Assembly (NCBI GenBank): GCA_964482085.1
Contig: CAYZVS010000004.1
Span: 24,000-87,999 of the forward strand
Direction of reading: 5' to 3'
DNA length: 64,000 nt
Source of the DNA: CAIXDN01 sp964482085
Lineage (GTDB): Bacteria; Patescibacteriota; Patescibacteriia; 2-12-FULL-60-25
Below the pieces are notes generated by a model. That model worked only from the letters and a program-made list of their open reading frames with translations, had not been told where the DNA came from and did not search any database. Of the stretch, positions 1 to 9,560 are shown piece after piece (the first letter of the stretch is position 1; the number at the start of each line of letters is the position of its first letter). A program made the translations under genes and the position numbers.

Positions 1-1961
1 CTACCAAAACCCTCATAACGTGACGACAACACAAAGCCATCAGCCGTATTCCAAAGCTCATCCGGATTCTTCCAATCCTCAATTTTTACTTGCTCAACAA
101 GTCCCATCGACTCGATTCGTCCATGCAGCATCGGCAAAAGCGGTCCCCGTCCGATTAAACGGATCTGAAAGGGAACATGCTTAATCTTCAATTGTTTGGC
201 AGCTTCAAGCAAAACATCGAGTCCTTTTTGTTCGACAAATCGACAAGGCACAACAAATCGAAACACCTCCGCACGTACAACCATTTCTTTAACAAGCAAG
301 GACGATACATCAACGGCAACCGGAATCACCTCGATCCTATTCTCATGGATTCCAATCGCAACAAGATGCCGTTTTACTCGCTCGCTCACAACTCGAACTC
401 TCTCCGCTTGTTGGAGAATACATTTACCCAAAACAGACAATAAACGATTCTTAATCGATTCTTTCTTCCAATATCCAGAATAAAAATCTCCATGTTCTTG
501 CACTTCAAGTGGAACATCTTTTACGCGTGAAACAATATATCCAATCAATCCAGCGATAAACGGATCTTGTGCTGTTACCACGCTACGATTTGGTACCGTT
601 CCCACAGACTTCATTCCCTGCCAAATCGATCGAAAAAACCGAACAATGCTATTGCCAGAAAATCCATAAACCATCAGATGTTCACTCTGTGCAATCTCAT
701 CCGTCTTAAATCTCGATAAGACAATCGCCTGAATACTACCCTCCCCCGCTAAATGTCTAAGGCGTTCTGACGATGCTGATTCCGTATCCAAAAGCTCGCG
801 ATCAAAAGAGAACATCACCGTCTGAAGCGGCCCACTTCCCTCTCCGACATTCACGAGCACCCGCTCAACCTGCTTTGTCATCTCCTTATGCGTCCATTTC
901 GCAGCCAACGTTACACGTTCCACGTTATGTGTTACGCGATTCAATGCCTCGATCCAAGCCTCCCGCTGGTTATACGGCAAAACCGTAATCAAATCTCCAA
1001 ATACTTCTTTCGTTTCCGGATTACCCCCCTGATCGCTCACAAGACACGGAACTCCCATCGAGGCCGCTTCCGCCACAACGTGCGGATACCCTTCATATCC
1101 AGAGTTCAACAAAAATACATCAGAAGCTCGCATCCAATTACCAATCTGCTCGCGATCAAGTCTACCAACAAAACGAATACGATCTTGAGCCGATGAAGCT
1201 TGCGCGAGCCTTTTCCATTTTTCCGTTTCTGGACCTTCTCCCGCAATCACCAGCTGATGTGTTTCAGGCAATTCTTTCCACCACTCAATTAATTCCGCTA
1301 CTCCCTTCCAAGGAACAGCGCGCGCAACAGTAAAACATACGACAGGAGCCTCTAAACCTTCAACACTTCTTTTTTGTTCTCGAGAAAACCCTTCAGGAAG
1401 CGTATCCTCGGCATTTCGAATCGTTTTAATAAAAGCCGGATCAACACCCCATCGCAAAATAACAGAATGCAAATAATTGCTCGGGGCAATGATCTGACTC
1501 GCTCGCTTAGCTACAAAGCGCTCGATCTTTTCATACAAACCAATAAGACCTCCATGTTTCTTTTCTAAAAAAGCATCAAGTAAATCTCGTTCTCCTTTTT
1601 GTTGAGCCATCTCCCACGCGTAATCGCCAGGAACACGTAACACTGCCGGCACCTTTCGTAATCGCGCAGCCAACATTGTCGGCAAACCTTCTGATACAGC
1701 ACCTTGCAAATACGCAACAGAAACGTCCTTCAACTCGCGATACGCCGCAAACATGAATCGAGCATATCGAATAAACGGCCCACCGCGACGAGAAACGCGC
1801 ACCACACGCCAGCCCTCTTCCGATGAAGTCTTTTGTTCACCATAGGCAACAACCGTAACCGTATGCCCAACAGAAACCAAAGCACGCGCCATGGCTCGCG
1901 CATAAATAGAAGGTCCTCCTCCTTCTGGTGGGTAAATACCCGAAGCAATCAAAATTCTCAT
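1..1961 (-). CDS. Tandem two-domain GT4 glycosyltransferase (3' end outside window)
   Basis: One uninterrupted frame of 653 codons starts at the ATG at 1961 and runs off the left edge. It holds two GT4-type modules. The first begins MRILIASGIYPPEGGGPS, the usual glycine-rich nucleotide-sugar fold start, and carries the EX7E motif EGYPHVVAEA near residue 290. The second occupies about residues 370-653, with its donor-site region (RLIGRGPLLPML) and the beginning of its own EX7E motif (SRYEGFG) at the very edge. The start overlaps the stop of the upstream methyltransferase gene as ATGA, so the two are probably translationally coupled. It probably adds two sugars in sequence to a lipid-linked surface glycan; donor and acceptor cannot be told. 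The total length and C-terminus are unknown. Confidence 0.88.
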   Translation of the reverse strand, partial: MRILIASGIYPPEGGGPSIYARAMARALVSVGHTVTVVAYGEQKTSSEEGWRVVRVSRRGGPFIRYARFMFAAYRELKDVSVAYLQGAVSEGLPTMLAARLRKVPAVLRVPGDYAWEMAQQKGERDLLDAFLEKKHGGLIGLYEKIERFVAKRASQIIAPSNYLHSVILRWGVDPAFIKTIRNAEDTLPEGFSREQKRSVEGLEAPVVCFTVARAVPWKGVAELIEWWKELPETHQLVIAGEGPETEKWKRLAQASSAQDRIRFVGRLDREQIGNWMRASDVFLLNSGYEGYPHVVAEAASMGVPCLVSDQGGNPETKEVFGDLITVLPYNQREAWIEALNRVTHNVERVTLAAKWTHKEMTKQVERVLVNVGEGSGPLQTVMFSFDRELLDTESASSERLRHLAGEGSIQAIVLSRFKTDEIAQSEHLMVYGFSGNSIVRFFRSIWQGMKSVGTVPNRSVVTAQDPFIAGLIGYIVSRVKDVPLEVQEHGDFYSGYWKKESIKNRLLSVLGKCILQQAERVRVVSERVKRHLVAIGIHENRIEVIPVAVDVSSLLVKEMVVRAEVFRFVVPCRFVEQKGLDVLLEAAKQLKIKHVPFQIRLIGRGPLLPMLHGRIESMGLVEQVKIEDWKNPDELWNTADGFVLSSRYEGFG

Positions 1962-2659
1962 GTCTTTTCCAAAACCAATGTTGTCGACCATTTCACCTTA
2001 TCTAAATCTTCAGGAAAATAAAGATCATTCAATCGTTCTTCAAAGGCATACCACGCTTGAACCGCTTCCTCAGACGCTCCTCGCATAAAGCCTTTAATCG
2101 GATACAAGTTATGCTTACGAGTCATGAGCACCTTAAACCCAGCCGCTTCAGCCTGCAAACGGAATTCTTTATCATCGACGTGCTTCATATACGGGCCCTG
2201 AATTCCAACCATAGCCAACAATTGACTCACCGGAACCATCAAACGCTCCTTTAAATCGTGAGATCGAAAGTGCCCATCATCATAATTGAGATAAGCAATG
2301 CCTCCAGTCTTCAACGATTGATACACCGTCTTCAAAAAAGCATCCTTATCAACAACATGCTCAATCGCACTAAATGCCGTCACAACATCAAAAGATTCTT
2401 CTGTCGATAAAATCTGCGCATCCCCTTCCTTTAATTCAATATTCGAGAACCCTGCAAATTCCTTCCGTCCACGTTCAATGGCCACGCGATCATAATCAAA
2501 GCCTCGATAGACTGCCTGTGCATGCGTCTGTAAAAAAATCTTCCACGACGTTGCCGCGCCACAACCTAAATCAAGAATCTTAAAATGATACGATTCAAAT
2601 CGTTCATGTAGCTCAGATAAAATCCACTGCTTAGCAGCATTTCCGGCAGTGTAAATCAT
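1958..2659 (-). CDS. Class I SAM-dependent methyltransferase
   Basis: 233 aa. The SAM-binding motif I LDLGCGAATSW is near residue 31, followed by an acidic motif (YRGFDYDRVAI) and motif III/IV (FDVVTAFSAIEHV), the layout of a methyltransferase-11 domain. It lies between two glycosyltransferase genes and overlaps both by 4 bp (ATGA on each side), so it belongs to one transcript with them. The likely role is O-methylation of a glycan or lipid-linked sugar, for example capping a chain. That role is inferred from position only; the substrate is unknown. Confidence 0.85.
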   Translation of the reverse strand: MIYTAGNAAKQWILSELHERFESYHFKILDLGCGAATSWKIFLQTHAQAVYRGFDYDRVAIERGRKEFAGFSNIELKEGDAQILSTEESFDVVTAFSAIEHVVDKDAFLKTVYQSLKTGGIAYLNYDDGHFRSHDLKERLMVPVSQLLAMVGIQGPYMKHVDDKEFRLQAEAAGFKVLMTRKHNLYPIKGFMRGASEEAVQAWYAFEERLNDLYFPEDLDKVKWSTTLVLEKT

Positions 2660-3783
2660 AGGGATTCAAGAATCATTTTCATCTGCTCTGCGATACGCCG
2701 CCAATCATAACCCTCGCGCACAACACGCGCACCATTCATCACGACCCGCTCACGCAAACCAGATTCTGACAAAAGACGATCAACGGCTTGAACAATCGAT
2801 TCCGGATTCCGCGGCTCACAAAACACCCCCGTTTCTCCATCAGTCAAAAAATCCGGGATACCGCCAACGCGCGTTCCCATAATCGGAATCTCGGCGGCCA
2901 TCGCCTCTAAAAATGAATTTCCCAAACCCTCGGAAAGAGAAGGTCTAATAAAAATATCACAAGAACGTAAAAGCTCAGGCAAATCCGCATGTGCTTTATA
3001 CCCTGCAAAAATTACGCGATCTTTTATACCCAGTCCATGTACCAATGTACGTAGCATCACTTCATCCTCCCCAACGCCAATCACCAAAAATTTACAACGC
3101 GCAGGAAGTAAGGGAATCGCTCTAATAACATCGTCCACTGCGTTCTTGAGCGACAAGCGCGATGCCGTAACGAGCACGATTTCCTCTTCAGTAAAACCAA
3201 ATGACTTACGAAGCTCTTGTCGGCGCTCACTTGATACGATATGTGAAAAACTCTCTATATCCACACCATTAGGAACAATATCCACTGTTCCAAGAAACCC
3301 ATTCTTCACAGCCCACTCCCCAAGAAACCGACTAATCGCCTGTACACGATCAGCCCGCTTAAAAAGCATGCGCTGAAGAAAACTAAAAATACCTAAACGT
3401 TTTGCATACTTCTCCAACGGATCGCCTTCTTGCAAGGTCAAAAGCAATTTCGATTTTGGACGTAACCAACAATAAAATAAACTCGCAAATCCCGCATAAC
3501 TCGCCATCATCGACCAAACCGGTGTTCCCTTTGCAACCAATCGCTTTGCTTTCCATGCGCCAACAAATGGCAAAAGATATTTGTCGATCGAGTATCCAAA
3601 ACCCACACGATACACGTCGACATTCCCTATCCGTTCATGGTCAGTTAATCCGCGCTTTAATCGTGCGCAAATTAAAACAAATTCCATCGACGGCATCCGA
3701 TCCGTCAATTCCTTCAATGCCACTTCCGCGCCTCCGACAACCGGATAAAACGCCGTGGAGAAAATTAAAATACGTTTATCCAT
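2656..3783 (-). CDS. GT4 family glycosyltransferase
   Basis: 375 aa, usual length for GT4. The N-terminal domain begins ILIFSTAFYPVVGGAEVALK, where GGAEV is typical of retaining GT-B enzymes. The C-terminal donor-binding half has LVTASRLSLKNAVDDVI, a GVGEDE loop and the EX7E motif EGLGNSFLEAM. No membrane segment is evident, so it is a cytosolic or membrane-associated enzyme using a nucleotide sugar. It overlaps asnB by 8 bp and the methyltransferase gene by 4 bp, in the order asnB, GT4, methyltransferase, tandem GT4. The sugar transferred is not predictable from the sequence. Confidence 0.88.
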   Translation of the reverse strand: MDKRILIFSTAFYPVVGGAEVALKELTDRMPSMEFVLICARLKRGLTDHERIGNVDVYRVGFGYSIDKYLLPFVGAWKAKRLVAKGTPVWSMMASYAGFASLFYCWLRPKSKLLLTLQEGDPLEKYAKRLGIFSFLQRMLFKRADRVQAISRFLGEWAVKNGFLGTVDIVPNGVDIESFSHIVSSERRQELRKSFGFTEEEIVLVTASRLSLKNAVDDVIRAIPLLPARCKFLVIGVGEDEVMLRTLVHGLGIKDRVIFAGYKAHADLPELLRSCDIFIRPSLSEGLGNSFLEAMAAEIPIMGTRVGGIPDFLTDGETGVFCEPRNPESIVQAVDRLLSESGLRERVVMNGARVVREGYDWRRIAEQMKMILESL

Positions 3784-5545
3784 ATTTTTTCAACCACGTT
3801 GCAAGTGAATACAACATCCACAATCTATTTCCGTGATCCGATCCATTGTCATTCTCTTGCACAAGTTTTATCACCTCTGCACGAGAGACATAAGCATCAA
3901 GCTTCGTATTATCCAAACAACGCTCTGCAAAAGCCGCTCGCAACGGTCCTCGGAACCAAACAGCCAATGGAACTTGGAATCCACGTTTTGGTCGTTGCAA
4001 AATTTCCTCTGGTAAAATATCTTTCACTGCTTCTACTAATAAACGCTTCTTCAGCTTGGAAGAATACCGATATTCCAACGGCAAGCGCGTAACATATGAA
4101 ACCAATTCCTGATCGAGTAGCGGACTACGAGCTTCAAGTCCTTGCGCCATTGTCGCGCGGTCCATCTTCACATTCAAATCATCCGGCAAGTAAGAGCGCA
4201 AATCAAAATCCATTGCCGCCGCCATTGGATCCAGTTCAGGATTTAAATGTGAGCGAACAAATTCCAGCGCTTCCGGCTGCTGAAAATACGCGCCACAAAA
4301 CAAAGCCGGATACCCGCCAGTAAGCGTTTCCGCAAAACGATCATAACGTTTATCTCTTGTTATCCATCCAATGCTACGTGCTACATGATACGCGCTACGC
4401 GCCAATCCCGTCTTCTTTAAACGCAACGCTTTCTCAAAATATCCATAACGACGATACCCACCAAACAACTCATCACCGCCATCACCCGTTAAAACAGCCT
4501 TAACATGCTTTTGCGTTTCGCGTGCAAGAATCCACGTATTCAATGCAGACGAATCGGCAAACGGGGCATCATATTGGTTGATCACATCATCTGCAATCGC
4601 GAGCAAATCTTCCGGCTTCGCGATAAATGCGTAATGCTCAAAACCAAATCTCTTGGCGAGTTCAGCTGCCTGATCACGTTCATCAAATGCCGCTTCCTCA
4701 AATCCGAGCGTGAAAGAAGAAAGTTTAATGCCTTGCTGATGTGCGATCGCCGCAATCGCTGAAGAATCGATTCCACCTGATAAAAAAATACCAACAGGAA
4801 CATCAGCGATCAATCGTAAACGCACACTCTCCTCCAAAAGCTTCCGAACTTCTTTACCTGCATCTTCAAACGAAATATTCAACGCTGATTCTTCCGGTAA
4901 ATATTTCGTAATAGAAACGTTTCCATCTTTCAACCATCCACAATTCCCCGGCTCCAGACTCTTCACCCCAACAAATCCCGTAAGCGGGCTCGGGACATAT
5001 TGCAAACCTAGAAATAATTTTACGGCTTGTTCATCGATCTTGAATTTCTCAAGCGCGCCAATCGCCTTCAACTCTGATGCAAACAAAAACGAAGATGCGT
5101 CATCGCGATAAAAAAACGGTTTCTTGCCAATACGATCGCGTGCAAAAAATAACGCTTGCTCTTGTTTATCCCATATCGCAAAAGCAAACATGCCACGAAT
5201 CTTCTCCAACATTTTTTCTCCATCTCTCGCAAACAATTTCAACAAGACTTCCGTATCGCTTGTCGATCGAAAAGAATCTGTCTCAAATTCCGATCTCAAC
5301 TCCTGATAATTATAAATTTCTCCATTAAACGTAACCGTATATCTCCCATCTGCGGATACCATCGGCTGTTTCCCGTTCTCCGACAAATCAACGATAGAAA
5401 GACGTCGATGAGCAAATCCAGCTACCCCATCCATCCAAATCCCCTCCCCATCCGGCCCACGCTTAGCCAAAGCTAAAGCCATGGCCTTCAAACGACCTTG
5501 GTCAGCTTGGCCATTTTTTCGTACTTCACCGGCAATCCCGCACAT
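3776..5545 (-). CDS. asnB: Asparagine synthase (glutamine-hydrolysing) family protein
   Basis: 589 aa. I chose the ATG at 5545 because it gives MCGIAGEV and puts the catalytic cysteine directly after Met, as N-terminal-nucleophile amidotransferases require; the longer frame to 5590 would bury it. The glutaminase domain covers about residues 1-190. The synthetase domain has the PP-loop LSGGIDSSAIAAIA, then LTGDGGDELFGGYRRY and the GLEARSPLLD motif. A candidate -10 box TAGGCT lies 7 nt before the ATG. The AsnB reaction makes asparagine from aspartate, glutamine and ATP. In a glycan cluster such enzymes may instead amidate a uronic acid or other carboxylate; context suggests this but does not prove it. 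Divergent from the next GT4 gene. Confidence 0.9.
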   Translation of the reverse strand: MCGIAGEVRKNGQADQGRLKAMALALAKRGPDGEGIWMDGVAGFAHRRLSIVDLSENGKQPMVSADGRYTVTFNGEIYNYQELRSEFETDSFRSTSDTEVLLKLFARDGEKMLEKIRGMFAFAIWDKQEQALFFARDRIGKKPFFYRDDASSFLFASELKAIGALEKFKIDEQAVKLFLGLQYVPSPLTGFVGVKSLEPGNCGWLKDGNVSITKYLPEESALNISFEDAGKEVRKLLEESVRLRLIADVPVGIFLSGGIDSSAIAAIAHQQGIKLSSFTLGFEEAAFDERDQAAELAKRFGFEHYAFIAKPEDLLAIADDVINQYDAPFADSSALNTWILARETQKHVKAVLTGDGGDELFGGYRRYGYFEKALRLKKTGLARSAYHVARSIGWITRDKRYDRFAETLTGGYPALFCGAYFQQPEALEFVRSHLNPELDPMAAAMDFDLRSYLPDDLNVKMDRATMAQGLEARSPLLDQELVSYVTRLPLEYRYSSKLKKRLLVEAVKDILPEEILQRPKRGFQVPLAVWFRGPLRAAFAERCLDNTKLDAYVSRAEVIKLVQENDNGSDHGNRLWMLYSLATWLKKYG

Positions 5546-5606
5546 ACCAACCAGCCTAGCGGAAACCGATTTTTTTCGCAAAACTGGCACTTTTTTACGC
5601 TTTTGA

Positions 5607-5612
5607 TATGGT
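5607..5612 (+). promoter_or_regulatory. -10 box exactly 6 nt before the start codon (leaderless)
   Basis: TATGGT preceded by TGA (extended -10 form), then gattct, then ATG at 5619. The spacing puts the expected transcription start on the A of the ATG. Confidence 0.55.
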
Positions 5613-5618
5613 GATTCT

Positions 5619-6737
5619 ATGAGAATCGCACTCTTGGTAACTCAGGGCGAGCATGGAGGCGTCCAGGACTTCCTCGGCCGCTTTATGAGCCACCTAAAGA
5701 CCCAAGGCCATCAAGTGGCCGTCTTTTGCGGTCCCGGAGACTGGCTAGAAGCAAAATGCACCATAGAGGGCATCCGTTTTATCCGATTACACAAACTCAA
5801 ACGGAATCTTCACCCCTGGTTTGACCTGCAGGCAACTCGTGAACTCCGCATCGCGCTACGCGATTACAAACCCGACGCCGTGCATTTGAACAGTTCCAAA
5901 ATAGGCATCATCGGATCATTAGCGGCACGTCGCGCACAAGTACCACGTATTGTTTATCGCATCGGCGGTTGGGCTTTTTTAGAAGATCTTTCTCCGCTTA
6001 AAAAATGGCTCTATCGATCAGCTGAGATTTTCACGGCACGATTTAAAGACATTATTATCTGTGTAAACCCCGACGATGCAGAAATCGCAAAAAGATACGG
6101 AATCAAACCGCGGACAGAAATCCGTTGCGTTCCAAATGGCATCAATACAGATTCAATGCTCACGCAACTTTATACACGTGAAGAAGCACGCAGAATCCTG
6201 AAAGCAAACGATCATTTTATTTTTGGCACTATCGCCAATTTTTATCCAGCAAAAAATCTTCCCAACTATATTGAAGCTTGCGCGATCGTTGCTGTAAAAA
6301 ATCCGGAAGCGCGATTTGTTATTATCGGCGATGGTGAAGAACGCGCTCTGATTGAAAACGCAATCCAGAAATACAACGTAAAAAACAAAATCATTCTCGC
6401 AGGAGCACGTGAAGATGCAGATCGCCTTTACTCGGCTTTTGATGCTTTCGTCCTCCCCTCCTCAAAAGAAGGCATGAGCTGGGCTCTGCTCAAAGCAATG
6501 GCTTGCGGACTCCCCTGCATCGCAACCGATGTCGGCGCCGCTAAATGGATGCTTGATCAAAATACCGGACTCCTCGTGAAACCCGCCGATACGAATGGCC
6601 TCGCCACATCGATGCAAGAAATAATAACAAACAAATCACTCCGGACGACACTCGGTGAAAACGCACAGAAAGCGGTACAAGACCGCTTTCCGTTGGAGCA
6701 AACAATGAAGGGCAATGAACTCGCCCTGACTTCCTAG
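5619..6737 (+). CDS. GT4 family glycosyltransferase with altered EX7E motif
   Basis: 372 aa. It starts MRIALLVTQGEHGGVQDFL, a GT-B N-terminus with the GGVQ loop. The donor half has FGTIANFYPAKNLPNYI and VIIGDGEERALIE. At the EX7E position the sequence is EGMSWALLKAMACGLP: the first Glu is present but the second is replaced by Lys. The GT4 second Glu normally contacts the donor nucleotide sugar, so this may be a changed specificity or a weakened enzyme. The gene is divergent from asnB (73 bp apart) and its 3' end overlaps the ligase-like gene by 4 bp in convergent orientation. It has a leaderless-type start. Confidence 0.87.
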   Translation: MRIALLVTQGEHGGVQDFLGRFMSHLKTQGHQVAVFCGPGDWLEAKCTIEGIRFIRLHKLKRNLHPWFDLQATRELRIALRDYKPDAVHLNSSKIGIIGSLAARRAQVPRIVYRIGGWAFLEDLSPLKKWLYRSAEIFTARFKDIIICVNPDDAEIAKRYGIKPRTEIRCVPNGINTDSMLTQLYTREEARRILKANDHFIFGTIANFYPAKNLPNYIEACAIVAVKNPEARFVIIGDGEERALIENAIQKYNVKNKIILAGAREDADRLYSAFDAFVLPSSKEGMSWALLKAMACGLPCIATDVGAAKWMLDQNTGLLVKPADTNGLATSMQEIITNKSLRTTLGENAQKAVQDRFPLEQTMKGNELALTS

Positions 6738-9064
6738 CGTCGTAAACCCTTGTATTCAGACGTATTTGTAGCGACGTCCACGGGAGCAGCAGCTTCCGGA
6801 GTTGGCGCAGATACCGGTACTATCGACGATGCCGCCTGCGGATTCTGAAGCGCCTGTAATGCCGATTCCGTTGTCGGATCGATGGCATTTGCCGCGCCAA
6901 GCAATTCCATCGCGAGTTCTGGCTGTTTACCGACAATCAATTTATAAACAAGTTGCGCATAGACATCGCCCGTTGCAACTGGATAATCCGTCGTAAGGCC
7001 AGCAGTAAACTTTTTGATTCCATCAACATCGCCACGGATCATCAATGCATCCATGACCACGACGAGTTCCCGTGCGCTCTGCAAACGATACGGATACGGA
7101 ACTGATAATGCTTTTTGAATATTCTCTGCACCAGCTTCAAGTTCATGCTTGTCGTACATCGTAGTGATGCCAAGATTCCAATATCCTTCACCGTAGTCAG
7201 GATCAAAAGAAATGACATTACGGAAAATATTAATAGCCGGTTCCAGATTGCCGGTCATTAAATACAACCGCGCCAAACCGTAATGCAGCTGCTGTCGTTT
7301 AGGGCTGGTCTGAATTGCGGCTTGATATTGCTGCTCGGAAACTTGCGCCTCACCAGGAATAAGCGAGATCATTTCTTGCGCTAAACGAGCGTAGATAAAT
7401 CGTGGATGCGTATTGTTTGGATGACGCGCAATTTCCTGCTCTGACAATTTCTTGGCGAGCGCATAAAGCTCCTGCCACTGTGGAACGCGCTGAATACCTC
7501 CAGATGAAGCAAGTGAGATCATGTTTCTGGCAAGCAAGAATGACTGCTCATCAAGATACGGGGTCCATGTCTTGGACGCCTCGGTTGCAAGTTGCAACGA
7601 CACAGCCGGATTCACACTAAAGACCGCATTAGATTGCAGGGCAAGCCGAGAAATCATGAATGGATTTATAGACGTACGTAACACGAGCAGACCCATCACA
7701 ATCGTCAAAACAATATAACCCGTCCAAGGCGCATTAATAGTTCCTACCTCTTTATGCTTTTGTGCCATCGCCTCCTTTTCTCCAACAAACTCACCTTTTG
7801 TTGCGGCGATAATGAGAGCAAACAACAGATAACTCATCGAGAAACCAGCCGGATGATCAAACACAAACAAGTTCTGGACAAAGTACGCCACAGGCAGTGA
7901 GAACAGGATCGCCGCAATTGGTAAATCGATATATTTTTTGCGATAAGCCCTGATCGTGCTGTAAAAGATCGCACCGTAAACTCCAAAGAAGGTTAGGAAG
8001 CCAAACAAACCTGTCATCGACAAAACATCCATCACTGTATTATGCGCCCGATCAAACCAGGTTTCATACGATCCAAAGCGCAAAGAAATTGGATTGTATT
8101 TCTGGTTAAAGAGAATATGGAAGTTATCAAATCCCCAACCGGTAAGCGGACGCTCGACAAAACCCTGCCACGCAATGTCCCAAGCGATAAGACGCGTACT
8201 AACAGCCCCCTGAAAATCAACGAAGCGATACAGCGGAGACTCGCGTATAATTGGCTGTTCACGCACAACATACAATGTTCCATAGCCAGCAAACAAAGCT
8301 AACAAAATACCAAATACACCAAAGCGTAACTTTTTATTTTTGGTAAAAAGCGCTGTAAAGAAGGCAAAGGCGATTAAACCAGCTGTAACTCCGACAAGCG
8401 CACCACGCGACTGCGCCAACAAAAAAGCGATGATATCTAGACAGAAGATCAACACATACGCGATGCGCCAGTTTTTGGACGTATTTCTCCAAAAAAGCAA
8501 AGCCAAGAAAAAGAAGTTGAAAATCTGATACGCGGCCATGTAGATCGGATTATCAAGCAATCCTCCCACACGTGGACCAGCCGGAAACATGAGCAGATTA
8601 GGATTCATTTTCTGCATGATGGCCACGATAGCCATGATGGCTGAGAGTGCCACCTGATAATGCAGGAGCTTCTTCCATTGTTCCCAAGTTTTCATGACAC
8701 CCACCGTCATCGTAAGCCAAGCCAAGAAATGCAAAAGCGTAAACAAGCCATTCATGCGCTCCTGATTCCCCCACCAGGCACGATATGGATCAGACGCAAA
8801 CACAACAGACAAACCAATCGCAACAAAGTAAGCCAAAATCGCAAAATACAAAACATGCTTCTTGGGGCGATAAACCGGCTCCATCCAAGCTAAAGCAAGA
8901 TATGCAGGAAAAGTCAGCCCAACCAGAACTTGAAAGAAGATGAGCTTAGAAAAAACAAAGGGGAAAATGACGACAGGAATAAATACCAAGGGCAAAAGTA
9001 GCCCTCCGTAGACCCCGAGCATGCAGATCGCCTTAAAAAACTTGATGGCTTGTGAGCGGTTCAT
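6734..9064 (-). CDS. O-antigen ligase/polymerase-like membrane protein with C-terminal TPRs
   Basis: 776 aa from the ATG at 9064 (MNRSQAIKFFKAICMLG). An 8-residue longer frame exists but adds nothing recognisable. Around 11-12 hydrophobic segments fill residues 1-440. The large loop contains the RALVGVTAG and GRPLTGWGFDNFH-like region (ERPLTGWGFDNF) and RAHNTVMDVLSMTGLFG, typical of the Wzy/WaaL (O-antigen ligase) superfamily. The C-terminal 300 residues are soluble and carry TPR-like repeats (LHYGLARLYLMTGNLEPAI and EGYWNLGITTM), ending in an Ala/Pro-rich tail. It probably polymerises or attaches the glycan made by the neighbouring enzymes at the outer face of the membrane. Which of the two it does is uncertain. 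Confidence 0.82.
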   Translation of the reverse strand: MNRSQAIKFFKAICMLGVYGGLLLPLVFIPVVIFPFVFSKLIFFQVLVGLTFPAYLALAWMEPVYRPKKHVLYFAILAYFVAIGLSVVFASDPYRAWWGNQERMNGLFTLLHFLAWLTMTVGVMKTWEQWKKLLHYQVALSAIMAIVAIMQKMNPNLLMFPAGPRVGGLLDNPIYMAAYQIFNFFFLALLFWRNTSKNWRIAYVLIFCLDIIAFLLAQSRGALVGVTAGLIAFAFFTALFTKNKKLRFGVFGILLALFAGYGTLYVVREQPIIRESPLYRFVDFQGAVSTRLIAWDIAWQGFVERPLTGWGFDNFHILFNQKYNPISLRFGSYETWFDRAHNTVMDVLSMTGLFGFLTFFGVYGAIFYSTIRAYRKKYIDLPIAAILFSLPVAYFVQNLFVFDHPAGFSMSYLLFALIIAATKGEFVGEKEAMAQKHKEVGTINAPWTGYIVLTIVMGLLVLRTSINPFMISRLALQSNAVFSVNPAVSLQLATEASKTWTPYLDEQSFLLARNMISLASSGGIQRVPQWQELYALAKKLSEQEIARHPNNTHPRFIYARLAQEMISLIPGEAQVSEQQYQAAIQTSPKRQQLHYGLARLYLMTGNLEPAINIFRNVISFDPDYGEGYWNLGITTMYDKHELEAGAENIQKALSVPYPYRLQSARELVVVMDALMIRGDVDGIKKFTAGLTTDYPVATGDVYAQLVYKLIVGKQPELAMELLGAANAIDPTTESALQALQNPQAASSIVPVSAPTPEAAAPVDVATNTSEYKGLRR

Positions 9065-9109
9065 AGAATACGGACAAGCATAGCACAACCCCTCTAACCC
9101 GCGGAACCT

Positions 9110-9192
9110 AACCTCTCTAAATCTCCCCTTCTACGAAGGGAGACTTCCTAATCAGAACCCTCCTTCGTAGAAAGGAGGGCAGGGTGGATTAT
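9110..9192 (+). repeat. Double-hairpin REP-like repeat, copy 1
   Basis: About 83 bp. It begins aacctctctaaatctcc and contains two consecutive inverted repeats. The first pairs CTCCC-TTC with GAAGGGAG around TAC; the second pairs CCCTCCTT with AAGGAGGG around cgtaga. The two hairpins are also related to each other as inverted copies. It lies just after the DUF559 gene and includes that gene's stop codon. A second copy in the same orientation lies on the other side of the gene. Confidence 0.85.
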
Positions 9193-9560
9193 CCCGTCCT
9201 TCTTTCTCCCATCTTTCGTTCCAATCGTTGAATCACTTCATCCAGCCTTTGTACAACCTCATCATTCCAAAATCTAATCAGCTCAATTTTATGCGCCGCA
9301 AGAAAATCAGATCGCCTCACATCATATTCAGCTTGATCTTTATCACCATGAAAACGGCCATCCACCTCAATCCCAAGTCTCAAAGCGACACAAAAAAAAT
9401 CCAGTACGTAAGGCCCGACAGAATATTGACGTAAAAATTTATACCCCTGAACCCTGCGCATTCTAATACGCTTCCAAAGCTCACTTTCCGCCTCAGTCAT
9501 ATTCCGACGCAACTCCCGCCGCCGATCCCTCAACCTCCGATCATTGTAAACATATTGCAT
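9189..9560 (-). CDS. DUF559 family endonuclease-like protein
   Basis: 123 aa, full length for DUF559, a small PD-(D/E)XK fold related to Vsr endonucleases. Visible family features are the N-terminal TEAESELWKRIR and KFLRQYSVGPYVLDFFC, then the acidic core IEVDGRFH followed by D...R and ELIRFWNDEV. A Shine-Dalgarno-like GGAG lies 6-7 nt before the ATG. The gene is bracketed by two direct copies of a double-hairpin repeat. DUF559 genes are found scattered beside repeats in many genomes, so this may be a small mobile unit. Its substrate and whether it cleaves DNA here are unknown. Confidence 0.85.
   Translation of the reverse strand: MQYVYNDRRLRDRRRELRRNMTEAESELWKRIRMRRVQGYKFLRQYSVGPYVLDFFCVALRLGIEVDGRFHGDKDQAEYDVRRSDFLAAHKIELIRFWNDEVVQRLDEVIQRLERKMGERRTG

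Noticed and set aside
1958..1960. TGA recoded as glycine (Absconditabacteria/Gracilibacteria-type code)
   Set aside because: Several clear genes, such as the methyltransferase ending here in an ATGA overlap, use TGA as the natural stop, and no conserved protein needs TGA readthrough.
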